Shown here: piece after piece, positions 6,895 to 18,061 of the stretch
Layout of the letters: each line of letters opens with the position of its first letter
Position numbering within the stretch: position 1 is the first letter of the stretch
NCBI GenBank assembly: GCA_012512805.1
Contig: JAAZDN010000035.1
Span: forward strand, 1-42,362
DNA: 42,362 bases
Reading direction: 5' to 3'
Source of the DNA: Erysipelothrix sp.
GTDB lineage: Bacteria; Bacillota_I; Bacilli_A; Erysipelotrichales; Erysipelotrichaceae
Notes under the pieces: generated by a model
What the model was told of the DNA's origin: nothing
What the model saw: the letters and a program-made list of their open reading frames with translations, nothing else
The model's database searches: none
Program-made: the position numbers and the translations under genes

Positions 6895-7080
6895 TCAATC
6901 CTTTGGTTTCAATGATAATTTAAGTGCCAAGGCGTCTAAATCATTCTTAGTCACACATCTAATCGGCTCTTTAATAGAAATATTTACTATATTTGCATGT
7001 TTCATTGCCTTTTCAAAACTATTGTATTCTTCATTCGTTAAATTAAATTACAATACACTCTAACCTTTGATCATACTTCA
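6895..7080 (-). pseudogene. Decayed gene remnant upstream of oriC
   Basis: A minus-strand frame of 50 codons ends at TGA 6895-6897 and encodes a polar, protein-like tail (FNLTNEEYNSFEKAMKHA, then VTKNDLDALALKL). It is bounded upstream by TAA at 7050-7048. A neighbouring frame continues it (KYDQRLECIVI), as if a frameshift separates a beta strand from the following helix. No start or ribosome site is visible. I do not recognise the family. The remainder of 6835-7100 shows nothing else. Confidence 0.35.
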
Positions 7081-7099
7081 AAAGACTTAGTGGTATCAG

Positions 7100-7477
7100 T
7101 TATCAACAATAGTATTTTTCCACAATTACTATTGAAATACATTACTATTTTATATTTATGATCATTATTGGTTTATTGATAGCAATGGTAAGCTTTCCCC
7201 ATCTTATCCATATTACTTTTTAAATGTTATCCACAGTGTGTGGATAAGGTGTATAACTAAGTTTAGCCTTTATACATAAGGTTTATTGCCACTTATCAAC
7301 TAACAATTACATTTTATTTTTTTATTCTTTACACCTTTATTAACAGTTTTAAATACCAAGGGGATAAGTCTTTAAATATTTATCTTATTTTATCCCCTAA
7401 AAAACTTGTGGATAACTGTGGATAACTTTTCTAAAGGTATGTGTAAAGGCTTGTTGAGAACTATCTGTTGTGGATAA
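7100..7477 (+). other. oriC, DnaA-box cluster upstream of dnaA
   Basis: A cluster of DnaA boxes in a very AT-rich stretch. Exact matches to TTATCCACA or its complement are at 7227-7235 (plus), 7239-7247 (minus), 7407-7415 (minus), 7417-7425 (minus) and 7469-7477 (minus). Near matches include TTATCAACA around 7100 and TTATCCATA around 7204. The first two exact boxes face each other. This is the expected position of the upstream origin sub-region in Firmicutes and marks the initiation region, together with the second element after dnaA. Confidence 0.88.
7359..7398. repeat. Inverted repeat inside oriC
   Basis: AGGGGATAA (7359-7367) and TTATCCCCT (7390-7398) are perfect nine-base arms around a 22-base AT-only-like core. 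They sit between two groups of DnaA boxes and resemble but do not match the box (CCCC instead of CCACA). Could be a cruciform or a binding site for an origin regulator. Confidence 0.5.
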
Positions 7478-7550
7478 TTTTTTATATAATATTTTTACTT
7501 TTAACTTACACAGTTTTAAGGTAGAATATTAATAATAAGGCGGTGATATA

Positions 7551-8924
7551 ATGACAAATAAGAATTCAAAATATAATGGTTATTGGGATAATATCGCCAC
7601 ACTTTTAAAAGAATCAATGGATAATGATGTTGTATTCGATACGTATTTTTTAGAAACACAGATTCATGAAATTACGGAGAATAATATTATTCGGTTGGAA
7701 GTAAAGTCTAATATGGATAAAATGGTTCATGGACAGTTTACAGATTTGATTAGTGCGGCAGCGAATACCGTTCTTGAAGGTAATTATAGTATTGAAGTAT
7801 ATAGTAAAGATGAATTAGAAGTACTCATTAAGAACAGTAAACCTAAAAAAGTTAATATGAAACTAGATTTGGATATTGATCTTGTCGATAACTTATTGGA
7901 TAAGTTTACCTTTGAAAATTTTATTGTTGGGGAAAGTAATAAAGAGAGTCATGCTGCTTCATTAGCAAGTGCAATTCGTCCTGGTGAGTTTTATAACCCA
8001 CTCTTTATTTATGGTAACTCTGGACTTGGAAAAACTCATTTACTGCATGCAATTGGAAACTATGTTAAGAAAAGTAGTAAGGGGAAGTTAAAGGTCTTAT
8101 ACATTACAAGTAATGATTATGTGACTCGTGTTGTAAATAGTTTTAAAAACAATAGTATTGAAGAGTTTAAACAAGACATGTATAACTTAGATGTACTCTT
8201 AATTGATGATATCCAATTTTTAGCTGGTAAGGAAAAGTCACATGAAATTTTCTTCTCCATCTTTAATGAACTTGTGAACAATAGAAAACAGATTGTCATA
8301 ACAAGTGATAAGCATCCTACTGAAATTAATGGACTTGAAGATCGTTTGATCAGTCGTTTCTATTCAGGATTGTCTACAAGTCTTGATTCTCCTGAGTTTG
8401 AAGTTGCTTATCGTATATTAGAGAAGAAGATGGAACAACAGATGATTAGTCCTGAGAGTGTTGATCCTGATGTTATATCCTATTTAGCAACAAACTTCTC
8501 TAAAGATGTTCGTAAACTTGAAGGAGCACTCAATCGTTTAATTTTCTTTGCAATTAACTTTGGTAAGGATTCACAGATTACGATGCAAGTTGCAACGAAG
8601 GCATTTAAGAATGATCATAAGAAGGTTAATGATATTCTTAGCTTAGATTCCATTAAAGAGACGGTAGCAACCTATTATGGCTTAACGATTAAACAAATTG
8701 ATTCTAAGAATAGAACGGGGATTATTGTTAACGCACGACATATCTCAATGTACTTAGTTCGTAAACATTTGGATATATCATATAATCAAATAGGACAAGC
8801 CTTTGGTGGGCGTGATCACTCAACGGTTATTAGTGCATATGATAAAATAATGGCGAAACTAAAGTCTGATACGAGTTATCAATTAGCAATATCAGAAATA
8901 GAAAAGAAGATTTTAGTGAATTAG
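7551..8924 (+). CDS. dnaA: Chromosomal replication initiator DnaA
   Basis: 457-residue AAA+ initiator that binds DnaA boxes and opens the origin. Domain I occupies about residues 1-90. A short linker leads to the AAA+ core with Walker A GNSGLGKTH (about 155-163) and Walker B VLLIDDIQFL. Sensor I (IVITSDKHP) and the arginine-finger region (GLEDRLISRF) follow. Domain IV ends with the DNA-binding signature GGRDHSTVISAYD near residue 419. Length is normal. The ribosome site is modest (GGCGGTG). DnaA boxes on both sides of the gene imply self-control and origin function. Confidence 0.98.
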   Translation: MTNKNSKYNGYWDNIATLLKESMDNDVVFDTYFLETQIHEITENNIIRLEVKSNMDKMVHGQFTDLISAAANTVLEGNYSIEVYSKDELEVLIKNSKPKKVNMKLDLDIDLVDNLLDKFTFENFIVGESNKESHAASLASAIRPGEFYNPLFIYGNSGLGKTHLLHAIGNYVKKSSKGKLKVLYITSNDYVTRVVNSFKNNSIEEFKQDMYNLDVLLIDDIQFLAGKEKSHEIFFSIFNELVNNRKQIVITSDKHPTEINGLEDRLISRFYSGLSTSLDSPEFEVAYRILEKKMEQQMISPESVDPDVISYLATNFSKDVRKLEGALNRLIFFAINFGKDSQITMQVATKAFKNDHKKVNDILSLDSIKETVATYYGLTIKQIDSKNRTGIIVNARHISMYLVRKHLDISYNQIGQAFGGRDHSTVISAYDKIMAKLKSDTSYQLAISEIEKKILVN

Positions 8925-8945
8925 TTAACCACAATAATTCACATG

Positions 8946-9032
8946 TTATTCACAGGTAAAAATGATATAATAGACTATATATAAAGGTTGTTTGTGACTT
9001 ATCCACGTTATCCACAGCCCTAATAGTAATAA
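8946..9032 (+). other. Second oriC element with DnaA boxes and DnaA-trio-like repeats
   Basis: Between dnaA and dnaN are TTATTCACA (8946-8954), TTATCCACG (8999-9007) and TTATCCACA (9008-9016), the last two in direct tandem. They are followed by GCCC and then TAATAGTAATAA (9021-9032), four successive TAA/TAG triplets. Tandem boxes, a short GC stretch and TA(G/A) triplets match the layout of the basal unwinding system described for Bacillus subtilis, so strand opening probably starts here. Confidence 0.7.
8963..8971 (+). promoter_or_regulatory. Extended -10 promoter for dnaN
   Basis: TGATATAAT is a perfect extended -10 element. No good -35 is seen at the normal distance. Transcription from it would run through the DnaA-box pair into dnaN. 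Confidence 0.5.
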
Positions 9033-9066
9033 GTACTTAAAGACATTAATACATAGGAGGAAATTT

Positions 9067-10188
9067 ATGCATTTTAAAATATCGAAGAAAACATTTTACC
9101 AAGCTTTAGATCGTGTTGCTCGAGCTATTTCTGCGAGTTCACCAATTCCAGCATTATCAGGAATTAAGATTGTTTTATTAAATGATGAAATTCAATTAAC
9201 CGCTAGTGATTCTGATATGTCTATTTATGATGTCATTAAAAGTGATGAAGATAATCAACTTGTTATTTATAAAACTGGATCCATCGTTATTGAAGGAAAA
9301 TACATTTTAGACATCGTTCGTAAAATTGATGCGACATCATTAGAAGTAAATTCAGAAGATGGCTATCTCACAAAAATTTCAGGAGGTAATACTGAATTCA
9401 AAATCAATGGTGTACCCACAAGTGACTATCCTTTAATTGATTTTGCGAAACCTGAAGACACATTTGTATTAAGTGCAAATGAACTTCATCAAATGATCGT
9501 TCAAACAAGCTTTGCAACAACAGATCGTGAAAACCGTCCAATCTTAACTGGTGTTAATGTTACACTTGAAAACGGTCGTTTAACATTCGCTGCAACAGAC
9601 AGTAATCGTTTAGCGCGTAAGACCTTAACAATTGATAATGAAAATAACATTAATTTTATTATTCCAGCATCTTCATTACAAAAAATCGCACGTATTATTG
9701 ATCGTAATACGGATGTTGAAGTTGCGGTATCAGATAAGAAGGTTCAATTCTACTTTGAAGACATGATCATTCAAAACCGTTTAATTGATGGAATATTCCC
9801 AGATACAAACCGCTTTATTCCAAATACATATCAAACAATCATTACCTTAGACAGCCGTGATTTACTAAATGCAATTGGCCGTGCTTCATTTATTAAGAGT
9901 ATTGATGGTGTTTCAATCGTAAACTTCCAAATTACTGAAAATAATTTCGTAATTTCAAGTCGTTCACAAGAAGTTGGATCATCAGTTGAAGAAATTATTA
10001 AATATACCTTTGAAGGAGAACCTTTAAACATATCATTCAGTGGTAAATTCCTATCAGAAGCCTTACGTGCAATTGATGGATCAGACATCAAAATCTCATT
10101 TGAAGGTGAAATGAAACCCTTCGTTGTTCGAGAAATTGAAGACTTGGATACAACACATTTAATCTTACCTGTTAGAACAAATTACTAA
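9067..10188 (+). CDS. dnaN: DNA polymerase III beta sliding clamp
   Basis: 373-residue ring-forming clamp that tethers replicative polymerase to DNA. The three-domain beta-clamp pattern is visible, from MHFKISKKTFYQALDRVARA through ATTDRENRPILTGVNV and ATDSNRLARK to the C-terminal hydrophobic-pocket end HLILPVRTNY. Length is normal. AGGAGG lies six bases before the ATG. It follows dnaA as usual and is closed by a terminator, so recF-gyrBA form a separate unit. Confidence 0.98.
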   Translation: MHFKISKKTFYQALDRVARAISASSPIPALSGIKIVLLNDEIQLTASDSDMSIYDVIKSDEDNQLVIYKTGSIVIEGKYILDIVRKIDATSLEVNSEDGYLTKISGGNTEFKINGVPTSDYPLIDFAKPEDTFVLSANELHQMIVQTSFATTDRENRPILTGVNVTLENGRLTFAATDSNRLARKTLTIDNENNINFIIPASSLQKIARIIDRNTDVEVAVSDKKVQFYFEDMIIQNRLIDGIFPDTNRFIPNTYQTIITLDSRDLLNAIGRASFIKSIDGVSIVNFQITENNFVISSRSQEVGSSVEEIIKYTFEGEPLNISFSGKFLSEALRAIDGSDIKISFEGEMKPFVVREIEDLDTTHLILPVRTNY

Positions 10189-10207
10189 TTCTAATAATAT
10201 AATTATA

Positions 10208-10245
10208 AAAACGAGTTATCATACTACGATAGTTCGTTTTTTTTT
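10208..10245 (+). terminator. Terminator after dnaN
   Basis: AAACGAGTTATC and GATAGTTCGTTT pair through two G-U wobbles around ATACTAC, followed by a run of nine or more T. Confidence 0.85.
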
Positions 10246-10361
10246 GATGTCCTAAAAAATACAATCATGCTTTAATTACAAAATAAGCAATATAAGCACT
10301 TTAATAGTCCAAGTACTCACTTTATTTAAGAACGCTATAAATAGAATTAAAAGACGATTTA

Positions 10362-10370
10362 TGATATAAT
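10362..10370 (+). promoter_or_regulatory. Extended -10 promoter of the yaaA-recF-gyrBA unit
   Basis: TGATATAAT is an extended -10 element 35 bases before the yaaA start. The -35 region is poor. The same nine bases occur before dnaN. Confidence 0.55.
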
Positions 10371-10404
10371 AGAGGGTGTAAAATGAATATTTAGGAGTGA
10401 TATT

Positions 10405-10603
10405 ATGGTAATAACAACAGAATATATTACATTAGGCCAATTGCTTAAATTTGCGGGTCTAGCATACTCTGGAGGCGACATAAAAGCGATCCTAGCAAAC
10501 AGTGAAATTTTTGTTAACGGAGAAGCTGAAAACCGTCGTGGTAAGAAATTATATGCTGGTGATATTATCAAAATTGATGATAATGACGAAATCATTATAA
10601 AAA

Positions 10604-10620
<17 letters not shown>
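10405..10620 (+). CDS. yaaA: S4-domain RNA-binding protein YaaA
   Basis: 71-residue S4-domain protein of the YaaA type, a small conserved neighbour of recF in Firmicutes thought to act near the ribosome. The S4 fold is seen in ITLGQLLKFAGLAYSGGDIK, INVNGE-like EIFVNGEAENRRGKKL and the basic YAGDIIKID. AGGAG lies seven bases before the ATG. Its last 17 bases overlap the start of recF, so translation is coupled. Confidence 0.92.
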
Positions 10621-13602
<2,982 letters not shown>

Positions 13603-13612
13603 GAGAATGACT

Positions 13613-16144
13613 ATGAATAATAATGATGATCAATTCCTTGAACATGAAGGAATAAAAACAAGAGATATATCCAAAGAAATAAAAACATCGTTTTTAGATT
13701 ATTCGATGTCAGTTATTGTAGCACGGGCACTACCAGACGTTCGAGATGGACTAAAACCTGTACACCGTCGTATTTTATATACAATGAATGATCTAGGAAT
13801 GTACAGTGATAAACCACATAAAAAATCAGCCCGTATTGTTGGGGATGTTATGGGGAAATATCACCCTCACGGTGACTCTGCAATTTATGAATCCATGGTA
13901 AGAATGTCACAAGACTTCTCATACCGTTATGAACTTGTAGATGGACACGGTAACTTCGGATCCATCGATGGTGATGGTGCCGCAGCGATGCGTTATACAG
14001 AAGCCCGTATGTCAAAGATCGCGATGGAAATGCTTCGTGACTTAAATAAAAATACGGTAAACTTCGTCGACAACTACGATGGGGAAGAACAAGAACCATC
14101 GGTACTACCAGCTCGTATTCCAAACTTACTCGTAAACGGAACAACAGGTATTGCGGTTGGTATGGCTACAAACATTCCACCACATAACCTAGGTGAGACG
14201 GTAGATGCTGCGATCGCAGTTATGGAAAATCCAGATATTACAATCTTAGAATTAATGGAAAACCATATTTTCGGACCAGACTTTCCAACCGGAGGTTACA
14301 TATTAGGACGCTCTGGCATTAAAAAAGCCTTTGAAACCGGACGCGGCTCTGTTATTATGCGCGCTAAGGTTGAAACAGAGACAATGAGCAATGGAAAAAT
14401 TCGCTTAATCGTTAAAGAAATTCCTTACCAAGTAAACAAGGCACGACTCGTTGAAAAAATAGCACAACTTGTCCGTGATAAACAAATAGAAGGTATTACT
14501 GATTTAAGAGATGAATCAAACCGTAATGGTATTCGAATCGTAATTGAACTTAGAAAAGATGTTCAAGAAGAAGTTATTTTAAATCAATTGTACCGTATGA
14601 CACAACTCCAATCTTCATTTGGAGTAAACATGTTAGCACTTGTTCGTAATGTACCACGCGTATTAAACTTAAAAGAAATACTCGAATACTTTATTGAACA
14701 TCAAATTGAAGTTGTTACAAGAATGACACAATTTGACTTAGACAAGGCACTTGATCGTGCACACATTCTTGAAGGATTGAAAATTGCACTTGATAATATT
14801 GATGAAATTATTAATATTATTCGTAATTCAAAGGATGATGCGAGTGCACAAGCTGAATTGAGTGAGAAGTTTGATTTAAGTGAACGTCAAACAAAGGCGA
14901 TCTTAGATATGCAACTTCGTCGTTTAACTGGATTACAACGTGATCGTATCGAAGGTGAATATGATGCCTTAGTCATTACCATTGAGGATTTAAAAGATAT
15001 ACTTGCAAATGAAGTGAGAATTCACAACATCATTAAAGAAGACCTACTTGAAATTAAAGCGAAGTTTGGCGATGAACGCCGTAGTGAAATCTCAACAGTT
15101 GAATACGGACTTGAAGATGAGGATCTTATCCCTGTTGAAGATATCTTTGTAACCTTAACAACAAATGGATATATTAAACGTGTTCTCGAAGATACATACC
15201 GTACACAAAATCGTGGTGGTCGTGGTATTCGAGGAATGAGCATGAATGATGATGATGCCATTGATTCAATCGTCAAAATGTCGACTCATGATGACCTCAT
15301 GATCTTTACAAACAAAGGGAAGGTATACCGTATTAAGGGATACAATGTTCCAGCCTCAGGCAGAACATCAAAAGGTATTCCAATCGTGAACCTTATTCAA
15401 CTTGAATCAAATGAAGTCGTTAATGCGATTTTCGCAAGTAACAATGATGAAGCGAAATATTATTTCTTCGTTACAAAACAAGGACTTGTGAAACGTGTTG
15501 AAATGAGTGAATTTGAATCCATCAGACAAAATGGTAAGATTGCGATTGCACTACGCGAAGACGATGAACTTGTAGGTGTTCGTCAAACAACGGGTAATAA
15601 TGAAATTATTATTGGTGGATCTAACGGTAATGCTGTCCGCTTTGAAGAGACTGATGTTCGCCAAATGGGACGTACTGCCTTCGGTGTTCGTGGATTTAAC
15701 GTTGGAGAGGGCGAAGTTATTGGTATCGCAACTGACATTGCTGGACAATACATTTTATCGATTACTGAAAATGGATACGGTAAGAAAACACCACTTGATA
15801 CATACCGACTCACAAAACGTGGTGGTAAGGGTGTTAAATCCATTCAACTTACAGAACGTAATGGACAATTAATTGCCCTAAGAGCTGTAGAAGGTAATGA
15901 AGACCTCATGATTATTTCAGACAGTGGTATTATTATTCGAATTAACCTTGAAGAGGTTGGAACGTACAGCCGTAATACACAGGGCGTTAAACTCATTAAC
16001 TTAACTGAGGGCAGTAAAGTATCGGCAGTCGCAATTATTGAACCTTCTGAAGACGAAGATGATCTCAATAACGAAACAGAAAATGTTGAGGAAAAAACAG
16101 AAGACATTATTGATGAAGCTCTAGTTAAAGAGAGTTTATCGTAA
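13613..16144 (+). CDS. gyrA: DNA gyrase subunit A
   Basis: 843-residue cleavage subunit of gyrase. The catalytic tyrosine lies in [10 protein letters not shown] (Tyr128). The quinolone region reads [11 protein letters not shown], with the serine and acidic residue seen in susceptible enzymes. The C-terminal beta-pinwheel has [11 protein letters not shown] as its GyrA box, and the end is an acidic tail rich in Glu and Asp. Two ATG codons are possible: the one at 13607 is only one base from AGGAG, whereas that at 13613 is seven bases away and is preferred. It follows gyrB closely. Confidence 0.97.
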   Translation: MNNNDDQFLEHEGIKTRDISKEIKTSFLDYSMSVIVARALPDVRDGLKPVHRRILYTMNDLGMYSDKPHKKSARIVGDVMGKYHPHGDSAIYESMVRMSQDFSYRYELVDGHGNFGSIDGDGAAAMRYTEARMSKIAMEMLRDLNKNTVNFVDNYDGEEQEPSVLPARIPNLLVNGTTGIAVGMATNIPPHNLGETVDAAIAVMENPDITILELMENHIFGPDFPTGGYILGRSGIKKAFETGRGSVIMRAKVETETMSNGKIRLIVKEIPYQVNKARLVEKIAQLVRDKQIEGITDLRDESNRNGIRIVIELRKDVQEEVILNQLYRMTQLQSSFGVNMLALVRNVPRVLNLKEILEYFIEHQIEVVTRMTQFDLDKALDRAHILEGLKIALDNIDEIINIIRNSKDDASAQAELSEKFDLSERQTKAILDMQLRRLTGLQRDRIEGEYDALVITIEDLKDILANEVRIHNIIKEDLLEIKAKFGDERRSEISTVEYGLEDEDLIPVEDIFVTLTTNGYIKRVLEDTYRTQNRGGRGIRGMSMNDDDAIDSIVKMSTHDDLMIFTNKGKVYRIKGYNVPASGRTSKGIPIVNLIQLESNEVVNAIFASNNDEAKYYFFVTKQGLVKRVEMSEFESIRQNGKIAIALREDDELVGVRQTTGNNEIIIGGSNGNAVRFEETDVRQMGRTAFGVRGFNVGEGEVIGIATDIAGQYILSITENGYGKKTPLDTYRLTKRGGKGVKSIQLTERNGQLIALRAVEGNEDLMIISDSGIIIRINLEEVGTYSRNTQGVKLINLTEGSKVSAVAIIEPSEDEDDLNNETENVEEKTEDIIDEALVKESLS

Positions 16145-16166
16145 ACGACTTCAAATACAATCAAAA

Positions 16167-16195
16167 TTGAAATAAATGAGTGATTACGTTATAAT
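16167..16195 (+). promoter_or_regulatory. serS T-box promoter
   Basis: TTGAAA (16167-16172) and TATAAT (16190-16195) are 17 bases apart, just before the T-box leader. No intrinsic terminator is evident between gyrA and this promoter. Confidence 0.8.
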
Positions 16196-16330
16196 TTATT
16201 AAAGCAATAAGAAAACAAAGTAAATGTTATTCCATGTATAGAGAGGTAGCGGTTGGTGTAAGTTACTCATGGATGCATTGAAATCTACTTTCTTGCACGG
16301 GAAACCCGGTAGCACCGTTATCGCTTAGAG

Positions 16331-16350
16331 GATGTTACACGTGTAACATC
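16331..16350. repeat. Palindrome copy 1 (TGTTACACGTGTAACA) in the T-box leader
   Basis: A perfect 20-base palindrome, GATGTTACACGTGTAACATC, lies just before the T-box core. The inner 16 bases recur twice more at 17696-17721 and 17812-17829. As RNA it would form an eight-base-pair stem with an ACGU loop. Confidence 0.8.
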
Positions 16351-16369
16351 AAATTAGGGTGGCAACACG

Positions 16370-16398
16370 AGATATCGTCCCTGGCGATATCTTTTTTT
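16370..16398 (+). terminator. T-box terminator hairpin
   Basis: AGATATCG/CGATATCT stem with loop TCCCTGG and a seven-T tail, ending 18 bases before the serS ATG. Confidence 0.88.
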
Positions 16399-16416
16399 AT
16401 TTTAAGGAGAGATAAA

Positions 16417-17700
16417 ATGTTAGACATTAAATTGATTAGAGAAAATCCAGAACTCGTACGTGAGAATATGCGTAAAAAATTCCAAGAAGAACGCGTTGGT
16501 CTTGTTGACGAAGTACTATTGATTGATAAAGAACTTCGTGAAATTCAAACAGAAGGTGACCAGCTTCGTTCTAAACGTAATACATTAAGTAAAGAAATTG
16601 GAGGCTTAATGCAAAAAGGTGATAAGGATGGAGCTGAACGCATCAAAAATGAGGTTAAACAAATTGGTGAAACCTTAGTACAACTAGAAACAGACTTAAC
16701 AGATAAACAGGAACGCTTCCAACAAATCATGTTAACAATACCAAACATCATTGATGATAGTGTACCAATTGGAAAAGATGACAGTGAAAATGTTGTAATT
16801 GAACAACACGGTTCAATCGTAGATCGTGACTTTGAAGTTCCATACCACGCAGACATTATGACGACACTAGGTGGTCTTGATTTAGAATCAGCACGTAAAA
16901 CAAGTGGCTCAGGATTCTACTATCTCTTAGGCGATATTGCGCGTCTTCATACGGCCGTTATTTCATATGCCCGTGAGTTTATGATTTCAAAAGGCTTTAC
17001 GTACGTCATTCCACCGTACATGATTCGTGAACAAGTTGCAAGTGGTGTTATGAGCTTTGAAGAAATGGATAACATGATGTATAAGATTGAAGGTGAAGAT
17101 CTTTATCTTATTGGAACAAGTGAACACTCTACAATTGGCCGCTACATGGATGAAATTATGAGTAAAGAATCACTTCCACAAACCTTAACAAGCTTCTCAC
17201 CATGCTTTAGAAAAGAAGTTGGGGCACATGGTATTGAAGAACGTGGAGTATACCGTGTTCACCAATTTGAAAAACAAGAGATGGTTGTCCTATGTGAGCC
17301 AGAAGAAAGTAAAGAATGGTTCGATAAACTATACAAATATTCAGTAGAGTTATTCTTAAACTTAGATGTTCCAGTACAAGTGCTTGAATGCTGTAGTGGG
17401 GACTTGGCTGACCTTAAAGTGAAGAGTGTTGATATTGAAGCATGGTCACCACGACAACAAAAATACTTTGAAGTGTGTAGCGCATCTAACCTAGGAGAAG
17501 CACAGGCACGTCGATTAAAAATACGAGTAAATGGAGAGAACGGAACATACTATCCACATACACTAAACAATACAGTTGTTGCACCACCAAGAATGCTTAT
17601 TGCCTTCTTAGAAAATAATGTGAACGCTGATGGATCTGTAAACATCCCAGAAGCACTCCGTCCATACATGGGCAATCAAGCTGTTATTAGTCCAAAGTAA
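16417..17700 (+). CDS. serS: Seryl-tRNA synthetase
   Basis: 427-residue class II synthetase that charges tRNA-Ser. The N-terminal coiled-coil tRNA-binding arm is long and charged (residues about 30-110). The class II core follows with motif 2 in FRKEVGAHG and VHQFEKQEM, and motif 3 near HTLNNTVVAPPRMLIAFLEN. Length is normal. AGGAG precedes the ATG. It is controlled by the T-box leader, and its stop codon lies within a 26-base palindrome. Confidence 0.97.
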   Translation: MLDIKLIRENPELVRENMRKKFQEERVGLVDEVLLIDKELREIQTEGDQLRSKRNTLSKEIGGLMQKGDKDGAERIKNEVKQIGETLVQLETDLTDKQERFQQIMLTIPNIIDDSVPIGKDDSENVVIEQHGSIVDRDFEVPYHADIMTTLGGLDLESARKTSGSGFYYLLGDIARLHTAVISYAREFMISKGFTYVIPPYMIREQVASGVMSFEEMDNMMYKIEGEDLYLIGTSEHSTIGRYMDEIMSKESLPQTLTSFSPCFRKEVGAHGIEERGVYRVHQFEKQEMVVLCEPEESKEWFDKLYKYSVELFLNLDVPVQVLECCSGDLADLKVKSVDIEAWSPRQQKYFEVCSASNLGEAQARRLKIRVNGENGTYYPHTLNNTVVAPPRMLIAFLENNVNADGSVNIPEALRPYMGNQAVISPK

Positions 17701-17721
17701 TGTTACACGTGTAACATTACT
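17696..17721. repeat. Palindrome copy 2 overlapping the serS stop codon
   Basis: A perfect 26-base palindrome centred on ACACGTGT that includes the TAA stop of serS (17698-17700). Its inner 16 bases are identical to the copies at 16331-16350 and 17812-17829. There is no T-run, so it is not a normal terminator; a real one follows at 17747. Confidence 0.8.
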
Positions 17722-17746
17722 AAAACACAAAATAAAAGTTGTATAT

Positions 17747-17788
17747 AAAAATCCAAGTAGTCGAATTATTCAGATTATTTGGATTTTT
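17747..17788 (+). terminator. Terminator after serS
   Basis: AAAAATCCAA...TTGGATTTTT with six more inner pairs including G-U, a ten-base loop and a T-rich end. Confidence 0.85.
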
Positions 17789-17811
17789 GTTTAGTAATAA
17801 ATAATCTAACA

Positions 17812-17829
17812 ATGTTACACGTGTAACAT
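17812..17829. repeat. Palindrome copy 3 upstream of the SRP RNA promoter
   Basis: A perfect 18-base palindrome, ATGTTACACGTGTAACAT, ends 20 bases before the -35 of the SRP RNA gene. It is in a position where a regulator could act. Confidence 0.8.
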
Positions 17830-17849
17830 AATTAAAGGGGTGAATCTGG

Positions 17850-17878
17850 TTGCTTTAATCCTTTAAAAAATGTATAAT
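17850..17878 (+). promoter_or_regulatory. SRP RNA promoter
   Basis: TTGCTT (17850-17855) and TATAAT (17873-17878) with a 17-base spacer place the start of transcription close to the 5' end of the SRP RNA. Confidence 0.8.
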
Positions 17879-17884
17879 AACTAC

Positions 17885-17960
17885 GGCACAACAATTATAT
17901 TGTAACCAGGTCAGGTTCGGAAGAAAGCAGCCTTACTCAATCCCTATTTGTGTGTGCCTT
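17885..17960 (+). ncRNA. ffs: Small signal recognition particle RNA (4.5S type)
   Basis: The Ffh-binding domain is visible: CAGGTCAGGTTCGGAAGAAAGCAGCC carries the GGAA-type apical tetraloop and the conserved asymmetric and symmetric loops. The ends pair as GGCACA with TGTGCC, giving a single hairpin of about 76 bases. It is the short form without an Alu domain. The RNA joins Ffh to target nascent membrane proteins. Location before tadA and dnaX matches other Firmicutes. Confidence 0.92.
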
Positions 17961-17989
17961 TATTATTTCTAATAAACAAAATAATCCAC

Positions 17990-18018
17990 AAGAGTCAGCC
18001 TAATAACTGCCTCTTTTT
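17990..18018 (+). terminator. Terminator downstream of the SRP RNA
   Basis: AAGAG-CAG pairs with CTG-CTCTT through one bulged base on each side, and six T follow. Confidence 0.75.
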
Positions 18019-18027
18019 TGTTCGGTA

Positions 18028-18036
18028 TGCTACAAT
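18028..18036 (+). promoter_or_regulatory. Extended -10 promoter for tadA-truB-ribF
   Basis: TGCTACAAT is an extended -10 just after the SRP terminator and 26 bases before the tadA start. The -35 is poor. Confidence 0.5.
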
Positions 18037-18061
18037 ATAGAGGATGTATGAGGTGAATCTA

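Larger units (their letters stand above)
16208..16398 (+). promoter_or_regulatory. T-box leader of serS
   Basis: The leader shows the T-box core AGGGTGGCAACACGAG (16356-16371). TGGC offers a C to pair with the G discriminator base of tRNA-Ser. A terminator follows, with AGATATCG and CGATATCT around a seven-base loop and seven T. The base of stem I pairs AAAGTA (16217-16222) with TACTTT (16286-16291). Next to it is TCT (16284-16286), a plausible Ser specifier. Uncharged tRNA-Ser should stabilise the antiterminator and switch on serS. A palindromic hairpin at 16331-16350 sits where stem III is expected. Confidence 0.88.

Noticed and set aside
10246-10361. Possible tRNA or small RNA in the gap after dnaN
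   Set aside because: AT-rich with no cloverleaf, CCA end or stable hairpin beyond the terminator; no tRNA was found anywhere in the window.
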